This document shows positions 7,412-17,043 of a stretch of 64,000 bases of DNA, piece by piece. The notes below the pieces were generated by a model. It was not told where the DNA came from, ran no database searches, and saw nothing but the letters and a program-made list of their open reading frames with translations. The translations under genes were made by a program, and so were the position numbers. This stretch comes from JAPOUP01 sp965203605. Its GTDB lineage: Bacteria > Pseudomonadota > Alphaproteobacteria > Rhodobacterales > Rhodobacteraceae. The stretch is taken from positions 1,612,001 to 1,676,000 of the forward strand of contig OZ241902.1 in assembly GCA_965203605.1 (NCBI GenBank), read 5' to 3'. Numbering within the stretch: position 1 is the first letter of the stretch; the number at the start of each line of letters is the position of its first letter.

Positions 7412-9364
7412 TCAGGCGGCCTCGTTTCTCAGGATCTGGTTCTCCACATAGTCGCGGAACTCCGCCGCTGAAGTGAAGCAGCGGAACCCGGCGGCGCTGG
7501 CGACTGCGAGAACCTCGACGGTTTCGTTCAGCAACACAGCAACCGGCTCGGTCAACCCTGGTTGCAGCCCCTCGGGCCAAGCGAGGTCGAACACCGCTAC
7601 CTGTGCGCCAGTCGCCTCGTCGGCATGGTCGTAGGCTAGATGTCCACGTGACAGGTCGCGGTCTTCAAGCCAGTCGTTGAGTGCCTCCAGTTCCGACTCC
7701 TCTGCCTCGGTCGCAATTCCGCCCAGCGGGACCAGATCGGGTTCATCAGCCGCGGGCACGGGCGCAGCGAGCCATTTCGGGTCGTCGTGCAGAAGGTCGG
7801 CGAACCGCCTGTTCGTTTCCTCCGCCAGCAGTTCCCTGCGTGCTTCGAGAAAATCGCGGTAGCGCTCCACTCGCCATAGTGATCTGTCCGGCGGTATCCA
7901 CTGCGAAGCGAGTGCACCGGGATGGGCTGCCTCCACTTCCTCGAAGTAGTCTTCCGGCAGGCGGTTGTTTATCGTCAGGTTCGTGTCCTTGGTCAGAAAA
8001 CAGAAATTGGCCAGCGCGTTCACCTCCGTCCGGCCGTAATCCTCGTCGTACAGGCGGGACTTCGGAAAAATGTGATGCATTTCCAAGCGATGCATCCTGC
8101 CCAGCATGTCCGCCTTCAGCGGCAGACCGGTCCCCCAGTCCTTCGCTTCGCCCATGCGGGTCAGCATATATAGCACTGGGTAGAACCGCGCCCCGAGGCT
8201 CCAACCATGGAAGTTCCCAGGCTCTACCAGGAGCCCACCATGCCACAGGCGCAGTTGCTCGATCAACGCGTCCAAGCCACCCTCGGATCCTTCCAGCGCC
8301 GCGAGATCCTGGTTGATATAGGTTTCGGTCGAACCGGAAAACCGGCCCCACATTCCTGCCTGTACGAACCAGAAGAGCAGCTTGTCGCGTTCCTTGGCAT
8401 CCATCGGCCGGGACAGCTGTTCCAGGTAGCGGACCATTACCGGCACGCCGAAGCGCCCGAACAGCACCCGGTCATGATCAAGGCCTAGCCGGTTGGCGAT
8501 GAGGTTGAGACTGGCGTCGATCTGTTTGCAGGCGCGTGCGAGCCCGGTGCGGATGTCGGATGGGCCCTTACCGTGCAGGTGGCTGAACTTGGCTTCGCCC
8601 GTCAGAACGGTGTTGACTGAACGAAGTAGCCAGTCGAGATTGAATTGGTAACCTTTCTTGGCCCAACCATCCAGCTTCGCTTTCATCTCGCTCCGCGCCT
8701 CGGGCCATTCGGCGCAGATCTTCGCGAGCGCCAGATCACCCTTCGAGAGCTTGGTTCCTCCACTATTAATTCGGTTGAAGATGTCGACGACGATGTCAAT
8801 TGACTTGTCCTTACCTGTCACTTCATCAACGTGGAGCTTGATATCCAGAATGCCCAGCAGACGGCTGATTCGAGCAGAGTACTTTAAAGCTTTGGTGCCG
8901 ATATTCGGTTTCTCCGCAAGTGAGGTGATAAGTTGTTCGTTACCGGCATGCCCAGAAACCATCAACTTCGTAACATCGATCCATAATGGATCGTCGCGCA
9001 TCTTGACTGGCTGGTAGAAGGAGAAATTCTCGTCTTCCAAGTGGAAGCGCAATCCGTGAAAGATTTCCGGATTGCCATCGAAAAAATCTGGTGCCTTGCC
9101 ACGCACTATTCCGTATAGCGAGGTCATGCGCTGCTGCCCGTCGAGCAGCAGCCTGACGTTAGCGGGGGCAATCAGCCCGCTGCCGCGAAGGTCTGCGGTC
9201 TTCGCTTGCGTCACCCATATCAGAAGACTACCCACCGGATGGCCTCTGTAGAGCGAGTCGAACAGGCTGCGCATCTGGTCTCGGCTCCATACATAGCCGC
9301 GCTGGAACTCGGGCAGAGCCATTTCGCCCAAGTCGATGTGATCGAGAATAGTCGAGATTTTCAT
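7412..9364 (-). CDS. DUF262/DUF1524 (GmrSD-like) protein, possible type IV restriction or phage defence
   Basis: A 650-residue two-domain protein. The N-terminal DUF262 (ParB/Srx-like) domain has LPEFQRGYVW (residues about 17-26) and LLLDGQQRMTSLYG (about 70-83), the nucleotide-hydrolysing DGQQR motif. The C-terminal DUF1524 HNH-like nuclease motif is MHHIFPKSRL near residue 440. This combination is found in GmrSD-type enzymes that cut modified (glucosylated hydroxymethylcytosine) phage DNA and in related defence proteins. I start at the ATG at 9364 (MKISTILDHIDLGEM); the longer open frame to 9436 is not family-like. It is followed on the same strand by the small gene and the DUF2335 gene. 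Defence is inferred from the domains. Confidence 0.85.
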   Translation of the reverse strand: MKISTILDHIDLGEMALPEFQRGYVWSRDQMRSLFDSLYRGHPVGSLLIWVTQAKTADLRGSGLIAPANVRLLLDGQQRMTSLYGIVRGKAPDFFDGNPEIFHGLRFHLEDENFSFYQPVKMRDDPLWIDVTKLMVSGHAGNEQLITSLAEKPNIGTKALKYSARISRLLGILDIKLHVDEVTGKDKSIDIVVDIFNRINSGGTKLSKGDLALAKICAEWPEARSEMKAKLDGWAKKGYQFNLDWLLRSVNTVLTGEAKFSHLHGKGPSDIRTGLARACKQIDASLNLIANRLGLDHDRVLFGRFGVPVMVRYLEQLSRPMDAKERDKLLFWFVQAGMWGRFSGSTETYINQDLAALEGSEGGLDALIEQLRLWHGGLLVEPGNFHGWSLGARFYPVLYMLTRMGEAKDWGTGLPLKADMLGRMHRLEMHHIFPKSRLYDEDYGRTEVNALANFCFLTKDTNLTINNRLPEDYFEEVEAAHPGALASQWIPPDRSLWRVERYRDFLEARRELLAEETNRRFADLLHDDPKWLAAPVPAADEPDLVPLGGIATEAEESELEALNDWLEDRDLSRGHLAYDHADEATGAQVAVFDLAWPEGLQPGLTEPVAVLLNETVEVLAVASAAGFRCFTSAAEFRDYVENQILRNEAA

Positions 9365-10517
9365 CGTTAGAGCCTGCCGGGGAGTGGAAGTGAATTGCGA
9401 CCCCACCACACCAGTTACCGCACCTCTTTGCAACATCGTTTCACGGTCAGGTGTGTGTAGCGTTCTTCGCAGAGCGGCATGTCGTGCAAGGTTACGGATA
9501 ACGGAAGTCCAGCGTCGTCTAGCAGTTTGATGCGATCACTCCGCATTGCAATGGAATTTTTTGAGAACATCATCAATTGGTTGATCAAGCGGTTTGGTCC
9601 GCTGGAGGCGTATCCCAAGTTGGTTGGTCACGCTGCAGCTGTGTGATCCGCCTTTCTCCGCGCCATAACCCACGCTCCAAGCCCGTTGCCCTGGATGTCA
9701 GGCCACTCGCTGGTTACCCCGGTCATTCGCGGTCCCGCCGCAGCGAAGGAACGGGACACTAGAATTTCGGAAGTCAACCAACCTGGGATACACTCGGTCT
9801 GGTGGCGTCCGTGCGGAGCGGTCGGCGCAGTTGGAGTCAGAGGCCGAATTGGTGGTAGCAAAATCACCAAGACGGGATGCCACCAGAGCGAGGGCGTGCG
9901 GATGTGCCAACTGTTCGTGTCGAGATTGTAGTCGACTGGCAGACAGGGAAGACCCGTCGGGAAACGCCCTGCTACAAAGGTCGACGAAATCAAGGACATA
10001 TTTCACTTGCCAGCCTAGGTCCCAAGGCATTCTGTTTCCGACGGTCGGGGCGGGATGGGTGTAGCACAGGACTATCAGCTCCGGTCCGTTTCTTGAACCC
10101 ATATTACTGGAAAGCGTGGCAGACCGATCATGCCAAAGCGGCATTACGAGAATTCTGGGCTACGTCCTCCGAAGTCGAAGCGGATCCGGTTCAAGGATCG
10201 GATTCTCGTTGACACAACGGTGGTAGCCATTGCCAACAACCGAGAGACCGTATGAAACGGCAAAGCACCTCGTGGACGAATTACTTGCGAGCCCTTGTGC
10301 CCCGCAGGTCGAACGGTCTTCCCGAACGCGGGTATTTCCTGATGGTTGATCTGGAAAGGGAGTCGCCCGGCGGTATCGAAATGTGACCGAAAAACGGCAT
10401 ACTGGGAGACCGTTCCATTCACCTATGTTCGCGTGTATGAGACTCCCGAAACGCCGCCGGGATCCGCTGTATTCTTGCGATGCGGAATTGGGCAGCCCCT
10501 ATGTTGGGAGACAGGAG
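9365..10517. other. 1.15 kb without a recognisable gene
   Basis: Open frames on both strands here (longest about 150 codons) have no recognisable motif, no credible ribosome-binding site and odd composition. I see no tRNA, repeat or insertion-sequence end. It may hold the promoter of the DUF262 gene near 9370-9450 and otherwise looks like decayed sequence between two accessory modules. Confidence 0.5.
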
Positions 10518-10739
10518 ATGAACAGAAGCATGACCGCGATCATCGAACGCGAGATGGACGGCTATACAGCCCTCTGTCCGGAGGTGGATATCGCGAGCCA
10601 AGGCAGGAGCGTGGCGGAGGCGCGTCATAATCTCGCCGAGGCGCTCGCACTTTTTTTTGAGACCGCGCCTGCAGAGGAAGTCGACCGACGCCTTCGTGGG
10701 GAGAAATACGTAACTCAGATTGAGGTCGCGGTTGGTTAG
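10518..10739 (+). CDS. hicB: HicB-family antitoxin
   Basis: A 73-residue HicB-like antitoxin. The core MTAIIEREMDGYTALCPEVD (substrate-mimicking partial RNase H fold), ASQGRSVAEARHNLAEAL (helix) and the C-terminal EALALFFE match the family. This short form lacks an obvious C-terminal DNA-binding domain. The start is the ATG at 10518 behind a GGGAGACAGGAG sequence; the frame is open further upstream but not family-like. It precedes hicA, overlapping it by a few bases, which is the reversed hicB-hicA order seen in many bacteria. HicB normally neutralises the HicA mRNA-cleaving toxin. Confidence 0.82.
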   Translation: MNRSMTAIIEREMDGYTALCPEVDIASQGRSVAEARHNLAEALALFFETAPAEEVDRRLRGEKYVTQIEVAVG

Positions 10740-10959
10740 CCTGCGTGTCCTGTCGGGGCGCGAGGTCTGTCGCATTCTTTCTGACCGGGGCTTCACTGAG
10801 GTCCGTAGACGTGGAAGCCACATCGCCATCCAGGGAGTTCGTGGTTCAGACACGGTGACGGTGCCGGTCCCCGATCATCGGGAACTGCGCACCGGCACGC
10901 CGCTGTAGATCATCCGGCAATCGGGTTTGCCTCGCTCAGCGTTTGAGAAGCGGCATTGA
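10732..10959 (+). pseudogene. hicA: HicA-family mRNA interferase with a premature stop
   Basis: A HicA-like double-stranded-RNA-binding-fold toxin. The core is clear: LSGREVCRILSDRGFTEVRR, then RGSHIAI with the catalytic His, then TVTVPVPDHRELRTGT. A TAG at 10906-10908 ends the frame where the family normally continues with its last helix. The same frame resumes directly after it as IIRQSGLPRSAFE and ends in TGA at 10957. A single-codon nonsense change therefore removes the C-terminal helix that packs on the core. Translation probably starts at TTG 10732, overlapping hicB. The truncated product (58 residues) retains the catalytic His but is likely inactive or weak. Confidence 0.75.
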
Positions 10960-11300
10960 GGGCATGGAAAGCGGCCACATAGCCACTTGGTCGGAACGCG
11001 GCGGAACGATTTCCGACAATTGCCAGCATGCTCGGCACGCAATACAATCGCAGGAAGGGCACGGGAAATGAACTGACAAACCGGAATGGAACCCAGCTAC
11101 GGGCGAGGATGCTTAGTTCAGTAACTCATGCCGCCCTGATCCTCGAAACGGCGGAAGACCATCATTTGGGCCATCCTGGAGATGCTTCCGAAGCGTGATG
11201 ACGAATGGCACTATCTTCCAGCGGAGGCAGAGTGAACTATCCCGCGTTTGACGCGAGAAACCTGGAAATGGCCACTCACATATGTGATTCCCCTCATTCT
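10960..11300. other. 341 bp without a recognisable gene
   Basis: Lies between the convergent hicA remnant and the 3' end of the peptide transporter operon. I found no open frame of interest and no strong intrinsic terminator. Confidence 0.5.
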
Positions 11301-12983
11301 CTATTGAGGGTTGGCATCCAACTTACATGCGACGGCTTCTGTGCGCGTCCATTCAGCCGGAATCTGTGGAGTCGCTGCGATCAGCTCCCGCGTATAGGCA
11401 TGTTCCGGTGCCTGCAGGACCCTAGCTGTCGGGCCCTCTTCCACGATACGACCGGAATGCATGACCAGCACCCGATCCGTGATCGAACGCACAACGCCTA
11501 AATCATGACTGATAAACAGATAACTCAGCTGAAACCGACCTTGCAGTTCCGCCAGAAGGTCCAGAATGCGCGCACGGATCGAGACATCCAGTGCGGAGAC
11601 GGCCTCGTCCAGAATTACCAGCTTCGGACGAATTACGATCGCCCGGGCAATGGCGATGCGCTGCCGCTGCCCGCCGGAAAACTCATGGACATACCTGTCC
11701 ATGTCGCTCGCTGAAAGTCCCACCGCCTCAAGCGCTTCAGCCACACGTGCGCTTCGATCTGACGACGTAACAGGCACCAGATGAAACGGTTCCGCCACCA
11801 ACCTCCCGACTCTGTGCCTCGGATTGAACGAACCATACGGATCCTGAAACACGACCTGCATTCCCGCCCTCGCCGCATTTACAGGGAGTCCCTCCATTCG
11901 AACTGCGCCTCCCTGTACCGCATCAAGGCCGAGAACCGCACGAGCCAGCGTCGACTTTCCGCATCCTGATTCGCCAACGAGACCCACGCTCTCTCCCTGA
12001 CGTATGGTAAGAGACACTTCGTCGACCGCTCGATGACTCCCACGGGTGCCCCAAGGCACTCGCCGCCTAAGCGGGTAGTCCCGCACAACATTCCGGGCCT
12101 CCAGCACCGGACTTCCGATCACACAGGTTTTTCGCGTCGGCTCATGCGAGGAATCCCGCAGAAGTTTGCGTGTATATGGGTGTATTCCCTTGCGAAACAG
12201 TACTTCGGTCCGATCCGTTTCCACCACGCGCCCATCCTGCATGACGGCAACCCGGGTTGCCATGCCCGCGACCACCGCCAGATCATGGGTGATGAGCCAT
12301 AGCGCCATTCCCTCATCCTTAACGAGGCCGCGCAGAAGTCTCAGGATCTGTGCCTGTGTCGTTACGTCCAACGCTGTTGTCGGCTCATCGGCAATCAGGA
12401 GTTTCGGCCGGAGCGCCACAGCCAACGCAATGCAGACGCGCTGGCGTTGCCCGCCACTCAACTCGTGCGGAAAACGGTCAAGCCCAAACCGCTCAGGTGG
12501 AAGGCCGACTCGAGTGAGCCTTTCATGAACGATGCGACGCGCCTCGGACCGCGAAGCTACACCGTGAACCAGCAGGGTTTCGGCGACCTGGTCGCCTATG
12601 TTCCTGACAGGATTCAGCGCCGTCATCGGCTCCTGAAAGATCATCCCGATCTCACGGCCGCGCGTTGCGCACATCCGGCGCTCCGACAGTCCCGTCAAAT
12701 CGATCCCGGACAGAACCACTCTTCCACGTGTCGCCGCGCCCTTGGGGGCGAGCCCCATTGCCGCAAGCGCGGTCATGGACTTGCCGGATCCACTTTCACC
12801 GACCAAGCCGAACACTTCACCTGGACGCACCTGGAACGAAACATCCCTGAGAATTGGTGCGCTGTGAATGTCCATCGAAAGGGAATCGATCATCAGGACG
12901 GGTTCTGGTTCGTTCGAAGTTCCGGCTTTCCGGGCACTCTGGGTGGAGTCGGCCACCTCTCGCTGCCGGGAAAGTCCAATCAT
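11301..12983 (-). CDS. dipeptide/oligopeptide-type ABC transporter, fused two-domain ATPase (DppD-DppF-like)
   Basis: The energy-coupling subunit of a peptide/nickel-type importer, 560 residues, with two complete ATPase domains in one chain. Domain 1 has Walker A GESGSGKSMT (near residue 62), signature LSGGQRQRV and Walker B LLIADEP. Domain 2 has Walker A GESGCGKST, signature FSGGQRQRI and Walker B LVILDEA, and each ends with the oligopeptide-transporter C-terminal segment. Most dipeptide systems use two separate ATPases; the fused form is like GsiA/YejF. The start ATG at 12983 overlaps the stop of the permease gene (ATGA). Last gene of the minus-strand operon. Confidence 0.92.
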   Translation of the reverse strand: MIGLSRQREVADSTQSARKAGTSNEPEPVLMIDSLSMDIHSAPILRDVSFQVRPGEVFGLVGESGSGKSMTALAAMGLAPKGAATRGRVVLSGIDLTGLSERRMCATRGREIGMIFQEPMTALNPVRNIGDQVAETLLVHGVASRSEARRIVHERLTRVGLPPERFGLDRFPHELSGGQRQRVCIALAVALRPKLLIADEPTTALDVTTQAQILRLLRGLVKDEGMALWLITHDLAVVAGMATRVAVMQDGRVVETDRTEVLFRKGIHPYTRKLLRDSSHEPTRKTCVIGSPVLEARNVVRDYPLRRRVPWGTRGSHRAVDEVSLTIRQGESVGLVGESGCGKSTLARAVLGLDAVQGGAVRMEGLPVNAARAGMQVVFQDPYGSFNPRHRVGRLVAEPFHLVPVTSSDRSARVAEALEAVGLSASDMDRYVHEFSGGQRQRIAIARAIVIRPKLVILDEAVSALDVSIRARILDLLAELQGRFQLSYLFISHDLGVVRSITDRVLVMHSGRIVEEGPTARVLQAPEHAYTRELIAATPQIPAEWTRTEAVACKLDANPQ

Positions 12984-13801
12984 TGCCGAAACAGCCTCAG
13001 CCGTGGATCCAGAACGTCCCTCAAGCCATCACCCATCAAATTGAGCCCGAGCACCGTCAGGACGATCGCCATTCCCGGAAGCGCCGCGACGTGCGGGGCC
13101 AACGAGACCAGTGTCTGGCTTTCCGCCAGCATCCGCCCCCAGGAGGGCGTGGGAGGCTGTGCTCCAAGCCCCACATAGCTCAGACCAGCTTCGGCCAAAA
13201 TCCCGAGCGAAAACTGTATCGTGCCCTGAACGATCAACAGGTTCGTGATATTGGTGAGAATGTGTTCAACGGAAATCCGCAACTGACCCTTGCCCGCCAC
13301 GCGTGCAGCAAGCACGAAATCCAGCGTCCATAGCGACAGTGCACCACCCCTCGTGACCCGGGCGAAGACCGGGATGTTGAATATGCCTATGGCAAGGATC
13401 GCGTTGAATGCGGAAGGACCGAAGACCGCCGTAATCAGAATCGCTATGACCAGTGACGGAAAGGCGAAGACCATATCGTTGGTTCGCATTATCATTTCGT
13501 CGATCAGGCTTCCCCTGTTGGCCGCCGCCAACAGGCCGAGCGGCACTCCGACCAACATGCCAATCCCCACAGCAACGATGGCGACCGCTATCGAAGTCCG
13601 CGCACCCACCATCAGCATCGAAAGGATGTCCCGTCCGAACTGGTCTGTTCCAAGCAGATACCCATCGCCTGGAAGCTTCATCCGCTGGCCGATCGCCAGT
13701 TCGTCCACTGGAAAGGGTGTCCAGACCAACGAGATCAAGGCTGCGGCAATGAACACAAACGACAATGCAGCGCCGAACCACAGCTGGGCCGGTATCCTCA
13801 T
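12980..13801 (-). CDS. peptide-type ABC transporter permease (DppC-like)
   Basis: A 273-residue inner-membrane permease of the DppC/OppC type with five to six membrane spans. The N-terminal span is followed by the GTDQFGRDILSMLMVGARTS segment typical of this subunit. The EAA loop that docks on the ATPase is recognisable around FVLAARVAGKGQLRISVEHILTN, although the usual EAA..G glycine motif is modified. Both ends overlap neighbours by 4 bases (start at 13801 within the DppB-like gene's stop, stop within the ATPase start), so it is translationally coupled. Confidence 0.92.
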   Translation of the reverse strand: MRIPAQLWFGAALSFVFIAAALISLVWTPFPVDELAIGQRMKLPGDGYLLGTDQFGRDILSMLMVGARTSIAVAIVAVGIGMLVGVPLGLLAAANRGSLIDEMIMRTNDMVFAFPSLVIAILITAVFGPSAFNAILAIGIFNIPVFARVTRGGALSLWTLDFVLAARVAGKGQLRISVEHILTNITNLLIVQGTIQFSLGILAEAGLSYVGLGAQPPTPSWGRMLAESQTLVSLAPHVAALPGMAIVLTVLGLNLMGDGLRDVLDPRLRLFRQ

Positions 13802-14745
13802 GCCGGGCGCCTCAGTCTTGGATCGATGGCCGCATAGGCCAGATCGACCAGAAACGTCACCAGAATCACCGCAAACACCAGCAGCATCACCACGGACTCA
13901 ACGACGATCAGGTCGCGTTGGGTGATTCCCTGGAATATCAACCGGCCCAGACCAGGCAGAAAGAAGACGTTCTCAATGATGATTGCTCCAGCCAGGAGAA
14001 AGGAGAACTGCAGTCCCAAAATGGTCATGACCGGAATTAAGGCATTACGCAGGCCATGGCTCACCACTGCCTGTCTCCCGGAGAGACCCTTGGCTCGGGC
14101 TGTGCGCATGTAGTCCTGGCCGAGAACGTCCAGCAGGCCCGATCGCATGACCCGTGCCAGGATACTGGCCTGCGGCAGCGCAAGTGCGACCGCAGGCAGC
14201 GTCAGCGCCTTGATACCGGCCCAGACCCCCTCTTCCCAACCAGGGAAACCTCCCGCCCCGAACCAGCCCAGGCCGATGGAGAAAACGAGAACGAGCAGCA
14301 TCGCGAACCAGAAATTTGGTACCGCGATCCCAAGCTGCGTTGCTGCCATAATTCCGTAATCGGTAGCACCTCCACGCTGGACAGCCGCTGCGACGCCAAC
14401 TGGAATGGCTATGGCCGTCGAAAGCGCCAACGCGTAGATCGTCAACGGCAATGAGACCTGCAGCCGCGCCAACACCAGATCACTTACTGGGACCCGGTAC
14501 GTATAGGATATGCCGAAATCCCCAACCAGCAGGCCGCCGACCCAAGTGAAGTACCTTTTTGCCATGCCGCCATCGAGGCCGAGTTCGGCACGTAATGCGG
14601 CCACAGCGTCTTCCGTTGCGTTAAGACCCAACATGAACGCCGCCGGATCGCCCGGGATCACCTCGATAACGGCGAATATGACAATGCTTGCCACCGCCAG
14701 GCTGACGCAGAGCGAAACCAGTCGAAAGAGCGCGTATCCAAGCAT
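13798..14745 (-). CDS. peptide-type ABC transporter permease (DppB-like)
   Basis: A 315-residue inner-membrane permease of the DppB/OppB type: an N-terminal span, the periplasmic segment VIPGDPAAFMLG and then five more spans. DYMRTARAKGLSGRQAVVSHGLRNA is the EAA cytoplasmic loop that contacts the ATPase. It lies 153 bp downstream of the binding-protein gene and overlaps the DppC-like gene by 4 bases. The specific substrate cannot be told from the permease. Confidence 0.93.
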   Translation of the reverse strand: MLGYALFRLVSLCVSLAVASIVIFAVIEVIPGDPAAFMLGLNATEDAVAALRAELGLDGGMAKRYFTWVGGLLVGDFGISYTYRVPVSDLVLARLQVSLPLTIYALALSTAIAIPVGVAAAVQRGGATDYGIMAATQLGIAVPNFWFAMLLVLVFSIGLGWFGAGGFPGWEEGVWAGIKALTLPAVALALPQASILARVMRSGLLDVLGQDYMRTARAKGLSGRQAVVSHGLRNALIPVMTILGLQFSFLLAGAIIIENVFFLPGLGRLIFQGITQRDLIVVESVVMLLVFAVILVTFLVDLAYAAIDPRLRRPA

Positions 14746-14898
14746 GGTTCGGACGTTAGGCTTACAAACTCATAACGTCCAGACGGCACCGACAGATCGC
14801 ATGGGGCGGAACCGCTCCACAGCGAAAGTCGCCTCATTGCGGACAGTCGCCCCGGAGCAAGTTCTTCCGATGGCCGAGGCGACTGTCACCAGTTCAGG

Positions 14899-16368
14899 TC
14901 ATTCCTGCCAGCTCACTCCGGTCAGATCGTTCGCTTGTGTCGGCGCGTTTGGCCAGAGCCCCTGAATCCTGGCGTTCGCGACTCCGGTCCGCGCCAGCTG
15001 GAACAGGAAGCCGTTAACGTAGTCCTCCGCGATCATACGCTGGGCAGTCGCCAGTATGTTCGACCGTTCGTCCGGATCGCTGGCGAGGTCCAGTTCCTTC
15101 ATGAGGTTCTGGAAGTCGGGATTGTCGTATTGGAAATAGTATGTCGGCCGTGCGTAGATGTTAATGTCCATAGGCTCGGTATGGCTGACGATTGTCAGGT
15201 CAAAGTCCTTGCCCCGGAACACCTGCTCCAACCACTGCGCCCATTCAAGGTTGGCTATTTCCGTTTCAATGCCAACAGCACGCAATTGAGCCGCCACTAT
15301 TTCGCCACCTCGCCGCGCATAGCTCGGCGGCGGCAACTTCAACGAGAGTGTCAGCCCTTCCATTCCCGCTTCGGCAAGAAGCGCCTTCGACAACTCGGGA
15401 TCATACGCCGAGTTTTCGGTCAGATCGACATAGTCGGGATTGTGCGGGGCAAAGTGGGTACCGATCGGCGTACCATAGCCAAACATCGCCCCATCTATGA
15501 TTTCCTGCCTGTTGATCGCATGAGCGATCGCCTTGCGCACCCGTACATCGCTGAGCGGCCCGGCCTTGTTGTTGGTTGACAGGATGGTCTCGCCCTCGGT
15601 CGATCCGATCAAGAGCTGGAACCTTGGATCCGCCTTGAACTGAACCAGTGTCTCTGGTGCCGGATAACCGGGAAACGCATCGACATCCCCGGCCATCACC
15701 GCCGCGAATGCCGCCGTTGGATCACTGATGAACCTGAAGGTTGCGCCTGCTAGCGCAGGCTGATCACCCCAGTAACCGGGATTTCGAACCAATTCGATCC
15801 TGTCGCCCTGAATCCAGCGGCTGAACCTAAACGGCCCTGTGCCGATTGGCTCGGTGGCCGCATGCTCGACCGTCTCCGGTGCAACGATAACCGCGTCGCC
15901 CCACGCCATATTGGTAATGAACCCACCGTTCGGTGCGGCCAGCGTGATTTTCACCGTCAGGTCATCCACAACCTCAACGTCCTCGATGCCTGCGAAAAGG
16001 GCTTTCTGGGCATTCGTCGAATCTTCGGCCCTGGCCCGATCAAGCGAGAACCTCACATCATCCGCTGTCATGTCCGACCCGTCGTGGAATTTCACGCCGG
16101 GGCGCAGGTGGAAGGTGTAGACCGTTCCGTCGTCACTGACACTCCAGCTTTCGGCCAGACCGGGTGCGACCGACCCATCCGACCTGTATCGAGTCAGCCC
16201 CTCGAAAACATTGGCGTAGACGACTTCGTCGATCGCAGCTGCGGCACCTCCGGTTGGATCTAGGTTCGGTGGCTCAAGCTGCATTCCGACAGTGATGCTG
16301 TCCTTTGCGATGGCTGCGTTCGTACCAAGCACCAACACAGCGGCGAAAACTCTCAATTCAGGTCTCAC
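14899..16368 (-). CDS. peptide/nickel-type ABC transporter substrate-binding protein (SBP family 5)
   Basis: A periplasmic solute-binding protein of family 5, about 489 residues, first gene of a four-gene import operon. I place the start at the GTG at 16368, which has a good GGGAG ribosome-binding site and gives an N-terminal signal peptide (basic VRPELR, then a hydrophobic run to NAAIA|KD). The mature protein shows the family signature region GLAESWSVSDDGTVYTFHLR and VKFHDGSDMTADDV. The ligand is unknown; family 5 binds peptides, nickel chelates, opines and some glycosides. The open frame reaches further upstream to 16506 but that part is not signal-peptide-like. Confidence 0.9.
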   Translation of the reverse strand: MRPELRVFAAVLVLGTNAAIAKDSITVGMQLEPPNLDPTGGAAAAIDEVVYANVFEGLTRYRSDGSVAPGLAESWSVSDDGTVYTFHLRPGVKFHDGSDMTADDVRFSLDRARAEDSTNAQKALFAGIEDVEVVDDLTVKITLAAPNGGFITNMAWGDAVIVAPETVEHAATEPIGTGPFRFSRWIQGDRIELVRNPGYWGDQPALAGATFRFISDPTAAFAAVMAGDVDAFPGYPAPETLVQFKADPRFQLLIGSTEGETILSTNNKAGPLSDVRVRKAIAHAINRQEIIDGAMFGYGTPIGTHFAPHNPDYVDLTENSAYDPELSKALLAEAGMEGLTLSLKLPPPSYARRGGEIVAAQLRAVGIETEIANLEWAQWLEQVFRGKDFDLTIVSHTEPMDINIYARPTYYFQYDNPDFQNLMKELDLASDPDERSNILATAQRMIAEDYVNGFLFQLARTGVANARIQGLWPNAPTQANDLTGVSWQE

Positions 16369-17043
16369 TTCAGTCTCCCTTTGGCAGCTTTTGGTCAATG
16401 ATGGCCCGCATGTCACCCGAGTATACGGTCTGGGACCACGTCCAGAAGCACATTTACCTCGGGTACCGGACACCACGGTCCCGGAGTTTAGTGGCATCCT
16501 GTTCAACTTCCAAGATCACTAAGGACATAGTGGCCGGAGTACAGATCTTTTTCGTGGGTTTTCCGCCCCGAATCCGCTGCAGCAAAACTGGCAAAGCCAA
16601 GCAGAAGACTGTTCAGGAACTCCCTCTGCAGCCACCTGTCGATGCCCTGGAGGCCCAAGGCGGTCCGTGCATGCCTCCACCGCGTCCCTGACCCAAACGT
16701 CACACGCGATTCCAGCCTTTCCGACAGCCTGATGTCGGGCCTCGCGCTGTTCCTGACAGGATGCCATCACCGTCCGGACCGCCGGTGTCCGAGAGCCGGG
16801 AATCCCGCCTTCCGGCCATTCATTCCGGCCGGGCCTTGCCCTCGCTGCGGAAACGGCCGGTATTGCAGCTCGGACTGGAAGTGGGGCCAATTTAGGCGTT
16901 GAAGCGCACCGTGCCCTGCAAGGCTGCCCACATAAATTAAGCGCAGAGAAGAAGCGACATTGAGTATCCGGCTTTGGCTGGGCAACTCTGCTTTGTCGTC
17001 TTCCAAACCAACGCAAGCAGGGATACGCACTGCGAGCGCTACT
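16369..17043. other. 675 bp without a recognisable gene
   Basis: Contains the promoter region of the peptide-transporter operon at its left end. The remainder has only short overlapping open frames on both strands. A CPRCG motif in one plus-strand frame (near 16840) resembles a zinc ribbon but the frame stops soon after. Probably decayed sequence. Confidence 0.5.

Noticed and set aside
16519..17016. 165-codon minus-strand frame and a plus-strand CPRCG zinc-ribbon-like motif
   Set aside because: Neither frame shows a consistent protein family, start site or partner. The zinc-ribbon frame ends within about 15 codons of the motif.
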